From contig SFNM01000097.1 in NCBI GenBank assembly GCA_004552725.1, positions 1 to 7,022 on the forward strand: 7,022 nt of DNA, given 5' to 3'. The notes under the pieces were generated by a model. It had not been told where the DNA came from and ran no database searches. It saw only the letters and a program-made list of their open reading frames with translations. Made by a program: the position numbers and the translations under genes. This stretch comes from Bacteroidales bacterium (lineage in GTDB: Bacteria > Bacteroidota > Bacteroidia > Bacteroidales > Muribaculaceae). Position 1 is the stretch's first letter. Every line of letters starts with the position of its first letter. This document shows positions 1 to 7,020 of this stretch, one piece after another.

Positions 1-70
1 CATTAACGAACGACCTCGTAAAAAATTAGGCTTTTCTACTCCAAAGGTCGAGTTTTTCAAAAGAATTTTG

Positions 71-78
71 TAATTTTG
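71..78 (+). promoter_or_regulatory. Candidate upstream -7 promoter element (TAATTTTG)
   Basis: TAATTTTG fits the Bacteroidetes primary-sigma -7 consensus TAnnTTTG. It lies in an AT-rich stretch about 165 bp before gyrA. No clear TTTG -33 box sits at the expected 19-21 bp upstream, so this could be chance in AT-rich DNA or a second, weaker gyrA start site. Confidence 0.3.
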
Positions 79-146
79 CACTTGCCAGTTGACTCTACAA
101 TTCGAATTTTTTCGCGCTAAAATACTTCTATTTCAAAAAAAATTCG

Positions 147-154
147 TACCTTTG
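147..154 (+). promoter_or_regulatory. Likely gyrA promoter, Bacteroidetes -7 element (TACCTTTG)
   Basis: TACCTTTG matches the Bacteroidetes -7 consensus TAnnTTTG exactly and follows an A-rich run (135-142), a typical setting in Bacteroidales promoters. Transcription would start around 160, giving an untranslated leader of roughly 80 nt that includes the palindrome at 174-187. The -33 TTTG box is not recognisable at normal spacing, but that box is often poorly conserved in this phylum. Confidence 0.65.
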
Positions 155-166
155 TATGATTTTTGT

Positions 167-191
167 GCTCGTAGGCTCCGCGGAGCCGAGC
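167..191 (+). promoter_or_regulatory. GC-rich palindrome/hairpin in the gyrA leader
   Basis: GGCTCCGCGGAGCC (174-187) is a perfect 14-bp palindrome. As RNA it could fold as a 5-bp GGCTC/GAGCC stem with a CGCG loop, extended by GCTC (167-170) pairing with GAGC (188-191) across a 3-nt bulge (171-173). It stands out in an otherwise AT-rich leader. No U-run follows, so it is not an ordinary intrinsic terminator. It could be an RNA leader structure or a DNA-binding site for a dimeric regulator; the sequence alone does not decide. Confidence 0.45.
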
Positions 192-241
192 GAGTCGTTG
201 GCTAACAAGCCGCGAAACAATGTAAACATCTTATTTAAAAC

Positions 242-2794
242 ATGTTAGAAGAAGACCGTATCTTTAAAATCAATATCGAGAACGAGATGAAGTCGGCCTA
301 CATCGACTATTCAATGTCGGTGATTGTGTCGCGCGCCCTACCCGATGTTCGCGATGGTATGAAACCTGTGCACCGTCGCGTGCTGTTCGGTATGAATGAA
401 ATGGGCAACACCTCCGATAAGCCGCATAAGAAGTCGGCCAACTGTGTAGGTGAGGTTATGGGTAAATATCACCCCCACGGCGACTCATCTATCTACGGCA
501 CTGTAGTGCGTATGGCTCAAGATTGGTCATTGCGTTATACTTTGGTCGACGGCCACGGCAACTTTGGCTCAGTCGATGGCGACGGCCCCGCTGCCATGCG
601 TTACACCGAGGTGCGCCTCTCGCGTATGGGTGAGCAGATGTTGCAAGATCTCGACTCTGACACAGTGGACTTCCAACCCAACTACGACAACACCCGTCGC
701 GAGCCGGTAGTGTTGCCCACTCGCTTCCCGAACCTGCTGGTAAACGGCGCCTCCGGCATCGCTGTGGGTATGGCCACCAATATGCCGCCCCACAACCTCA
801 CCGAGTCGCTCAATGCATCAATTGCAGTGTTGGAGAACCCTGATATCACCACCGACGAACTCATCAAAATCATTCCCGCTCCCGACTTCCCCACCGGCGG
901 CACTATCTACGGTTATGCCGGTGTGCGCGAAGCATACGAAACAGGTCGCGGCCGCGTGATTATCCGCGCTCGCGCCGTCATTGAGCAAGAAGACAACCAC
1001 GAGGTGATAGTGGTGAACGAAATCCCATACGGCGTAAACAAGGCCGAACTCATTAAATATATAGCAGAACTCGTCACAGAGAAGAAACTCGACGGCATCG
1101 CTGATATCAACGACGAATCCGACGCCGAAGGTATGCGCATTGTGATTAAACTGCGCTCCGACGCCAACTCATCCGTAGTGCTTAACAAGCTCTACAAGAT
1201 GACTCAAATGCAGGCATCGTTTGCCGTGAACAATGTGGCTTTGGTGCACGGACGTCCCAAGACCCTGTCGCTCCGCGAACTGCTGCAAGCATTCATCGAC
1301 CACCGCCACGAAGTGGTGATACGTCGCACCAAATTCCGCCTCGGAAAAGCCAAAGAGCGTGCTCACATTCTCGAAGGCTTGATTATCGCTTCGCAAAATA
1401 TCGACGAAGTAATTCAAATCATTCGCGGTTCGGCTTCGCCCGACCAAGCACGCGAACGTTTGGCCGAACGCTTCGACCTTTCCGATGCTCAAACTCAAGC
1501 CATCGTGGAAATGCGTTTGCGCCAACTCACTCAACTGGAGCAAACCAAACTCGAAGACGAATACAAACGACTCGAAGAATATATCGCTGAATTGCAACGT
1601 ATCCTCGACGACCCCGAAGTTTGCAAGGCTGTAATCAAGCAAGAGCTCGAAGAAGTACGCGAACAATTTGGCGACGCACGCCGCACCGACATCGATTACA
1701 CTGCCGGCGACTTCAACGCAGAAGACTTCTATGCCGACGACGATGTGGTTATCACCATCTCGCACTTAGGCTACATCAAGCGCACCCTCTTGAGCGAATA
1801 CCGCGCTCAACACCGTGGCACTATGGGCTCGCGCGGTGGCGCAACCCGCGAAGAAGACTTCATCGAACATATCTACACCGCTTCGATGCACTGCTCGATG
1901 CTGTTCTTCACCGACCGAGGCTTGGTTTACAAACTCAAAGTTTATGAGTTGCCCGAAGGCACCAAGACCAGCAAAGGTCGTGCATTGCAAAACGTGCTCA
2001 ACATCGAGCCGGGCGACAAGGTGCGCACTTATATCGCATGCAAAAACCTCGAAGACCCGGAATTCGCAGGCTCACACTACTTGCTATTCGCTACAAAAGG
2101 CGGCGTAGTGAAGAAAACCGTTCTTTCGGAGTACTCACGAGTGCTTGCCAAAGGTAAACGCGCTATCTTGCTTCGCGAAAACGATTGCTTGATTGGTGTG
2201 GAACTCATCAGCAATGATGCCGACATTCTGTTGGCCGCTCGCGAAGGTAAAGCCAACCGCTTCAAAGCCTCAACACTTCGCGCTATGGGTCGCGTATCGA
2301 CCGGCGTTCGCGGTATGCTGTTGCGCGGCGACAATGAAGTGGTAGGTTTGATTGCTATGGAGCCTGACTCCACCAACGATGTGCTCGTAGTATCAGAAAA
2401 AGGCTATGGCAAACGCACCAACCTCGATGCTTACCGACTGAGCGCCCGCGGCACAATGGGTGTAAAAACACTTAACGTGACAGAACGCACCGGCCAATTG
2501 GTAGCGTTCGAAGCCGTCAACGACGAAAACGACTTAATGATTATCAACCGCAGCGGCATCACTCTACGCTTGCGAGTGGCCGATGTGCGCGTATGCGGTC
2601 GTGCCACACAAGGTGTGCGCCTCATCAACCTCGACAAACGCGGTGAAGAAATTGCATCCGTATGCGCCGTACCTACCGACCCCGACGAGCAAGCACAAAG
2701 CATTGATGGCGAAGAACTGCCCGAACTCTCCGAAGCCGACCTCAATGAACCCGACGTGGACGAAAACGTCCCTGCCGATGAAAACCTCGATTAA
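242..2794 (+). CDS. gyrA: DNA gyrase subunit A
   Basis: GyrA is the breakage-reunion subunit of the A2B2 gyrase, which introduces negative supercoils using ATP hydrolysed by GyrB. The 850-aa length is normal for the family. The N-terminal topoisomerase IIA domain spans about residues 8-480. The catalytic tyrosine is Tyr121 in AAMRYTE (E. coli Tyr122), and the quinolone-pocket motif HPHGDSSIY is at 77-85. Ser82 matches E. coli Ser83, and Gly86 replaces E. coli Asp87. A helical coiled-coil region lies at about 365-475. The C-terminal beta-pinwheel covers about 500-810, followed by an acidic tail (811-850). The GyrA box is divergent: QHRGTMG at 523-529 instead of QRRGGKG. RGTMG recurs at 736-740 in a later blade. 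The acidic tail and the N-terminus (DYSMSVIVSRALPDVRDG) favour GyrA over ParC. There is no Shine-Dalgarno sequence; the A-rich bases before the ATG are typical of the phylum. It probably forms an operon with the TPR gene 31 bp downstream. Confidence 0.97.
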   Translation: MLEEDRIFKINIENEMKSAYIDYSMSVIVSRALPDVRDGMKPVHRRVLFGMNEMGNTSDKPHKKSANCVGEVMGKYHPHGDSSIYGTVVRMAQDWSLRYTLVDGHGNFGSVDGDGPAAMRYTEVRLSRMGEQMLQDLDSDTVDFQPNYDNTRREPVVLPTRFPNLLVNGASGIAVGMATNMPPHNLTESLNASIAVLENPDITTDELIKIIPAPDFPTGGTIYGYAGVREAYETGRGRVIIRARAVIEQEDNHEVIVVNEIPYGVNKAELIKYIAELVTEKKLDGIADINDESDAEGMRIVIKLRSDANSSVVLNKLYKMTQMQASFAVNNVALVHGRPKTLSLRELLQAFIDHRHEVVIRRTKFRLGKAKERAHILEGLIIASQNIDEVIQIIRGSASPDQARERLAERFDLSDAQTQAIVEMRLRQLTQLEQTKLEDEYKRLEEYIAELQRILDDPEVCKAVIKQELEEVREQFGDARRTDIDYTAGDFNAEDFYADDDVVITISHLGYIKRTLLSEYRAQHRGTMGSRGGATREEDFIEHIYTASMHCSMLFFTDRGLVYKLKVYELPEGTKTSKGRALQNVLNIEPGDKVRTYIACKNLEDPEFAGSHYLLFATKGGVVKKTVLSEYSRVLAKGKRAILLRENDCLIGVELISNDADILLAAREGKANRFKASTLRAMGRVSTGVRGMLLRGDNEVVGLIAMEPDSTNDVLVVSEKGYGKRTNLDAYRLSARGTMGVKTLNVTERTGQLVAFEAVNDENDLMIINRSGITLRLRVADVRVCGRATQGVRLINLDKRGEEIASVCAVPTDPDEQAQSIDGEELPELSEADLNEPDVDENVPADENLD

Positions 2795-2825
2795 TCATAA
2801 CAACCATTAATTATATAACGACAAC

Positions 2826-4049
2826 ATGAAAAAACATTTAGCCTTGGCCGCCGCTGTTCTCCTCGGCTCCATCGCCCTCCCGGCTCAAATGCAAACCGTG
2901 AAGGACGCAGAACGCGCTATGAAAAACGGCGCCGCTCCCGAAGAAGTGATGAACATCATCGCTCCCGCCTTCCAAGACCCCGAAACAGCCCAACTTGCCC
3001 AAACATATTTCATTCCGGGCAAAGCCTTCTTCCAGTCATACGACCAACTCCTCGGCCTCAAGCAATTCAACAAACTGCCCGAGGGCGGTACAGTGGCTAT
3101 GGCCCAGTACCTACTCGCCGGCTACGGCTTGTTCAACGAGGCTCTGCCCCTCGACTCCGTGCCCGACGCCAAAGGTAAAATCAAAACCAAATACTCCAAA
3201 GAAATCATCAACACCATCGCAGGCCACTTCACCGACTACAACCAAGCCGCTATCGACTTATGGGAAGCACGCGACTTCAACGGCGCTTACGAAGCATGGG
3301 AAGTATTTCTGAACATCGCCGAAAGCCCCGTGTACGGTCCCAAAGTGCCTAACATGCCTGCCGACTCCACTCTCGGCGAAATTGCTTACAACCAAGCCCT
3401 TGCCGCTTGGCAAGCCGACTCGCTCCAAAAGGCAGTGAACTCGTTTATGCGCGCTAAAGCCAAAGGCTACAACAAGAAACAACTCTACGACTATTGCATT
3501 GCTGTGGCTTCCAACCTCCAAAACGACGACTTAGTGTTCGCAATGGCTACAGAAGCACAACAACTCTATGGCCAAGAAGACAACAATTACTTCGGCCACA
3601 TAATCAACCATTATCTCCAAAAGAACGATTTCGACCGCGCTTTTGCTATCATCGACGAAGCAATCGCAAATGATCCTTCCAACGCTCAATATTATCTGGT
3701 AAAAGGTATCCTCTTCGACAACCAAGGCAAACTGGCCGAATCCGAAGAAATGTTTGCCAAAGCAGTGGAACTCAACCCCAACGACAGCCAAATCAATTAT
3801 AACTATGGCCGTTGCCTCTGCAACAAAGCATACGCTGCTTCCGACGCCGCTCCCACAAACCCCGCCGAAAGCGAAAAATACTACTACGATATTATCGTGC
3901 CTCTGTTCAAACAAGCCGTTGAATTCCTCGAACGCGCTTGGGAAATTGACAACGACAACATTGACGCGCTCAACTACTTGAGCAACGCTTACTACAACCT
4001 TCACGACGACAAAATGGTCGAGGACGTTGAAGCCCGCAAGAACCGCTAA
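2826..4049 (+). CDS. Exported tetratricopeptide-repeat protein downstream of gyrA
   Basis: This 407-aa protein starts with a Sec-type signal peptide: MKK, a hydrophobic core at about residues 5-18, and likely cleavage after Ala20 (ALPA/QMQ). There is no lipobox Cys, so the mature form is probably soluble in the periplasm. TPR-like helix pairs are visible at about 184-217, 254-286, 287-320 (the clearest, ending AVELNPND) and 322-376, with a final helical pair from about 380. Residues 25-180 look helical but match no domain I can name. TPRs act as protein-binding scaffolds, so a partner is expected, but none is evident here. The 31-bp gap to gyrA has no terminator, so the two are probably co-transcribed. 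From memory, a TPR gene follows gyrA in other Bacteroidales, including the P. gingivalis virulence-associated TprA; orthology is not verified. The ATG is supported by the signal peptide immediately after it. Confidence 0.85.
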   Translation: MKKHLALAAAVLLGSIALPAQMQTVKDAERAMKNGAAPEEVMNIIAPAFQDPETAQLAQTYFIPGKAFFQSYDQLLGLKQFNKLPEGGTVAMAQYLLAGYGLFNEALPLDSVPDAKGKIKTKYSKEIINTIAGHFTDYNQAAIDLWEARDFNGAYEAWEVFLNIAESPVYGPKVPNMPADSTLGEIAYNQALAAWQADSLQKAVNSFMRAKAKGYNKKQLYDYCIAVASNLQNDDLVFAMATEAQQLYGQEDNNYFGHIINHYLQKNDFDRAFAIIDEAIANDPSNAQYYLVKGILFDNQGKLAESEEMFAKAVELNPNDSQINYNYGRCLCNKAYAASDAAPTNPAESEKYYYDIIVPLFKQAVEFLERAWEIDNDNIDALNYLSNAYYNLHDDKMVEDVEARKNR

Positions 4050-4072
4050 TCCACAGCGCTTAGCCTAATAAC

Positions 4073-4122
4073 AGAAGTACGAATCGACGAATCCCCCACC
4101 CGATTCGCCGATACGTACTTCT
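4073..4122 (+). terminator. Strong imperfect hairpin after the TPR gene, possible terminator
   Basis: The left arm (4073-4093) and right arm (4102-4122) form 19 base pairs: AGAAGTACG with CGTACTTCT, ATCG with CGAT, and CGAATC with GATTCG. They are interrupted by an A/A mismatch (4082/4113) and an A/C mismatch (4087/4108). The loop is the C-rich CCCCACCC (4094-4101). It lies 23 bp past the TPR stop codon and 27 bp before the next gene. This fits an end-of-operon terminator or an mRNA-stabilising structure. No run of T follows (CCTTATATATAA), so classical Rho-independent termination is uncertain. A protein-binding site is an alternative, because the arm contains TACGTACT, which recurs at 4141. 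Confidence 0.5.
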
Positions 4123-4148
4123 CCTTATATATAATACACCTACGTACT
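4112..4148 (+). repeat. Direct repeat TACGTACT just before the NRPS start codon
   Basis: TACGTACT occurs at 4112-4119, inside the right arm of the hairpin, and again at 4141-4148, ending one base before the ATG at 4150. The copies are 29 bp apart, close to three helical turns, and each contains the palindrome TACGTA. They could be paired operator half-sites controlling the downstream gene. With only eight bases repeated, chance is not excluded. No Bacteroidetes -7 element (TAnnTTTG) is visible between 4050 and 4149; the stretch TTATATATAATAC (4125-4137) is the only promoter-like AT-rich segment. Confidence 0.4.
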
Positions 4149-4149
4149 A

Positions 4150-7020
4150 ATGCTTAGATTTAATACCATAATCGATGCCATAAAGCATCACGCCGTCGCA
4201 GCCGGTCACCGGTTGGCCGTGGCCGATGAGCGTTGCAGCTTGTCTTTCAGCCAATTAGATAAGCTATCGACCGCCGCCGCTCACCTGCTGCGCCGACATA
4301 CCCGTGCGGGTGAAGCCGTAGCCGTCATCGCCGACTGCTCAGTCACCTCAGTGCTCGCGCCCTTAGCCGCGATGAAAGCCGCCTGCGTCTACGTGCCCCT
4401 ATACGCTCAGTGGCCACCCCACCAAATAGCGGCCATCTGCCGTGATGCCAACGTCCGCACCGCCATCGCCGACGACCACCTGTGCCACTTATTACCCCGC
4501 GACATCACCACTATTGCAGCCTCTCAACTCACCGCAGTCACCGCCTCCGAAAGCGGTGCACTGCCCCACCCTGCACCCTCCGACCTCGCACTAATCGTCT
4601 ATACCTCCGGCAGCAGCGGCCAACCCAAAGGCTGCATGCTCTCACACCGCAACTTAGCCCTTCAAGGCGCTAACTACGGCCTTACTGACACAGACGTTTC
4701 GGCCTCGTTCATGCCCCACAACTCCGTGGCATTCATCAACGACACCTTCGGCGCACTATCCGCCGGCGCATCTATTCGCATAATTCCTCATAACGCTCGC
4801 TTATCACCGACCGACATTGCCGATTACATCGCTCGCCATAATGCCACCGCTATAATGCTTCCGGCTCGCATCGCTGCTAAAATGTCAGCCATGGAACTAC
4901 CCTCGCTTCGCAAAATGATTGGCGTGGGCGAAGCCTGGCAACCGCAAGCCATCCCCTCCACCTTTGCCCTATACAATAGCTACGGCGCGTCGGAAATCTG
5001 CGGCGGTGCCTTGCGCCACCACATCACCGAAGATATGACACCAATGCCCGTTGGCACTCCGCTGCCATTCGTTGATGTGCTCATTCTCGATGATGAACTG
5101 CAACCGGCCAACGACGGCCAACTCGCCATCGCAGGCGAAGTGGTGGGTGCCGGCTACCTCAACCTGCCGGAGCTCACCGCCAAGCACTTCATCACCCGCA
5201 ACGGTCAACGCCTCTACCTCACCGGTGACCATGCCCGCCGCCTCCCCGACGGAAACATCGTGGTGGACGGACGCATCGACCGCATGGTCAAAATATCAGG
5301 TTGGCGAGTGGAATTGGATGCCATCGAAACGGCTATACGCCAATTTACCGAGGTTGAATCCGCTGCTGTGCGAACCTTCGACCACGGCTCGTCAAAGCAT
5401 TTATGTGCATACTACACAAGTATGCGACTCGCACCCGATGCCATTCGCCGACATCTACAATCACAATTGCCATCATATATGGTGCCAACACATATCACAC
5501 GCGTTGATGCCCTACCCCTAACCTCCTCCGGCAAGCCCGACTACCAAAATTTACACATGCCACAGTGGCACTCCTGCTGCGTCGACATTCCATCCGACCT
5601 AAGCCGTATCAGCGAAATAGCGCAACGCGTGATTTCCGCACCGATTCCAAATGTCGATACCGACTTAATAGCAATGGGATTGTCATCTCTGTCGGCTTTG
5701 GAGTTGTCAATTGCAATAGAGGAGCAATTAGGTCTGCAAATCACAGCAGCAGCAATACTATCAGCCCCTTCCATTCGTCAAATTCTCCAAAATGCCCAAA
5801 TCACATTAAACCTATTGCGCCACCATCCGCAGAAAGAACTCTATCCGCTAATGGCCGGACAACGGCGCATGGTTCAAGGTGCCATTGAGCACCCTCACGA
5901 CCCAAAGAACGTGATGGCGATAGCGTTGGAGGCCAAAGGTATCACCGGCAAGCAACTGCATAGGGCTATCAATCAAGTGATTGACTCCCACAAATACCTC
6001 AGCACACAATTCACCAAGGTAAACGATGAAATAATGCAACGTCGCAGCAGCGAGCGTCCTCCGGTAGTTATAAAGCATCTTGTGCGGCCTTGCACAGAGG
6101 ACGACCTCAAAGAAGCATCACGTCCTTGGTCTATCTTCGACACCCCACTAACTCGATTCACCATTTTCACTTGTGATAATCAGCCTGTTCACTTGCTTAT
6201 CGCCACAATGCACGCTATAAGCGATGGCGCATCCATACATATTTTGATTAACGACATCATCGCTGCCTGCCAAGGCCTCGCCCTCAACCCTGAAATAATC
6301 GATGCCTTCGATATGACTCTTTGCGAACAGCAACTCGAAACCTCCGACGAAGGCGCTCGATGCCGCCAATTCTTCCACGACATCTGCCACGACTGCTTCA
6401 TTGTTGATCGGCTATCACCAATGCCTCTCACCGATGCACCTGAGCCCGCAGGCCGCCACACATTCGAAATTGATAAAAACATAGTGGAATCTATCGCTCA
6501 CCGATTAGCGGTAACCCCTAATGCGCTGTTGACCACTACTATGATGCAAACGATAAGCACTCTTACCAAACAGAAGAAAGTATTGATAAGTACATTCTCC
6601 AACCGCCGCAACCTTTTGGCTGTTAGTAGCACACAAGGAATGTTGCTGCGCACGTTGCCTATCGTGTGGGAGAGTTCCGACAATTCTTCGGAGAATCAGG
6701 TGCAACAAATGCAACATTTTTTTCGTCGCTTGATGCTCTGCGACCTCTATCCCTTCTGCAACTTTGCTGAGGAACATCACATCCCTATGCAATTCCTCTA
6801 CATATATCAAGAAGAATTAGCCACAATGGCTATGCCGCGAGGATGGAAACAAATACCCATTACCGGTGCCGACGATGCCACAGCCATTTGCTGTGTACAA
6901 GTCTTTCCGGGTCGTTACTTATATAGAATTATAATTGAATATAACGGAAGCACATATCGTCGTGCCGACGTGGAACGTTTTGCCATTGAATGGCATACCA
7001 ATCTCAATGCATTGATATGA
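4150..7020 (+). CDS. NRPS-type protein: adenylation, carrier, condensation (A-T-C)
   Basis: The A domain (about residues 1-470) shows A3 YTSGSSGQPKG (151-161), A5 NSYGASE (276-282), A7 YLTGD (356-360), A8 GRIDRMVKISGWRVE (374-388) and A10 PLTSSGK (456-462). Lys462 is the catalytic lysine. It should activate a carboxylic acid as the AMP ester and load it onto the carrier domain (about 485-555; MGLSSL, phosphopantetheine site Ser513). The C-terminal condensation-fold domain (about 563-956) starts YPLMAGQRRMVQGA and has MHAISDG at 687-693: His688, Asp692 and Gly693 kept, first His of HHxxxDG replaced by Met. The domain is somewhat short but ends normally. There is no thioesterase, reductase or second A domain. 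Hand alignment to GrsA puts Val193 where amino-acid-activating domains have Asp235, so the substrate may lack an alpha-amine. Substrate and product are unknown. The ATG at 4150 suits the usual start of an A domain. The stop overlaps a possible next gene. G+C falls inside the gene near 5280. Confidence 0.9.
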   Translation: MLRFNTIIDAIKHHAVAAGHRLAVADERCSLSFSQLDKLSTAAAHLLRRHTRAGEAVAVIADCSVTSVLAPLAAMKAACVYVPLYAQWPPHQIAAICRDANVRTAIADDHLCHLLPRDITTIAASQLTAVTASESGALPHPAPSDLALIVYTSGSSGQPKGCMLSHRNLALQGANYGLTDTDVSASFMPHNSVAFINDTFGALSAGASIRIIPHNARLSPTDIADYIARHNATAIMLPARIAAKMSAMELPSLRKMIGVGEAWQPQAIPSTFALYNSYGASEICGGALRHHITEDMTPMPVGTPLPFVDVLILDDELQPANDGQLAIAGEVVGAGYLNLPELTAKHFITRNGQRLYLTGDHARRLPDGNIVVDGRIDRMVKISGWRVELDAIETAIRQFTEVESAAVRTFDHGSSKHLCAYYTSMRLAPDAIRRHLQSQLPSYMVPTHITRVDALPLTSSGKPDYQNLHMPQWHSCCVDIPSDLSRISEIAQRVISAPIPNVDTDLIAMGLSSLSALELSIAIEEQLGLQITAAAILSAPSIRQILQNAQITLNLLRHHPQKELYPLMAGQRRMVQGAIEHPHDPKNVMAIALEAKGITGKQLHRAINQVIDSHKYLSTQFTKVNDEIMQRRSSERPPVVIKHLVRPCTEDDLKEASRPWSIFDTPLTRFTIFTCDNQPVHLLIATMHAISDGASIHILINDIIAACQGLALNPEIIDAFDMTLCEQQLETSDEGARCRQFFHDICHDCFIVDRLSPMPLTDAPEPAGRHTFEIDKNIVESIAHRLAVTPNALLTTTMMQTISTLTKQKKVLISTFSNRRNLLAVSSTQGMLLRTLPIVWESSDNSSENQVQQMQHFFRRLMLCDLYPFCNFAEEHHIPMQFLYIYQEELATMAMPRGWKQIPITGADDATAICCVQVFPGRYLYRIIIEYNGSTYRRADVERFAIEWHTNLNALI

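Noticed and set aside
1..3. CAT at the left edge could be the ATG of a divergent minus-strand gene
   Set aside because: Only the start codon would be inside the window, and no convincing minus-strand TAnnTTTG element was found between 4 and 241 (the best is GACCTTTG, one mismatch). Not supportable from this sequence.
11..50. Inverted repeat CGACCT (11-16) / AGGTCG (45-50) followed by a short T-run, as a terminator of an upstream gene
   Set aside because: The stem is only 6 bp with a 28-base loop, too weak to separate from chance.
1169..1765. Long minus-strand open frame inside gyrA
   Set aside because: It lies fully antisense to a conserved gyrA region, has no recognisable domain, and is explained by the codon bias of the real gene.
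242..2794. Topoisomerase IV subunit ParC instead of GyrA
   Set aside because: The N-terminal sequence, the six-blade-sized C-terminal pinwheel and the acidic tail fit GyrA better, despite the divergent box.
2795..2825. Separate promoter or terminator between gyrA and the TPR gene
   Set aside because: The 31 bp are AT-rich with no stem-loop and no TAnnTTTG element.
3531..4004. Minus-strand open frame antisense to the TPR gene
   Set aside because: Valine- and phenylalanine-rich low-complexity translation mirroring GAC/AAC/GAA codons of the sense gene; no promoter or start context.
5051..5521. Plus-strand +1-frame open frame inside the A domain
   Set aside because: It overlaps intact A5-A10 motifs in the real frame, and its translation shows no family features.
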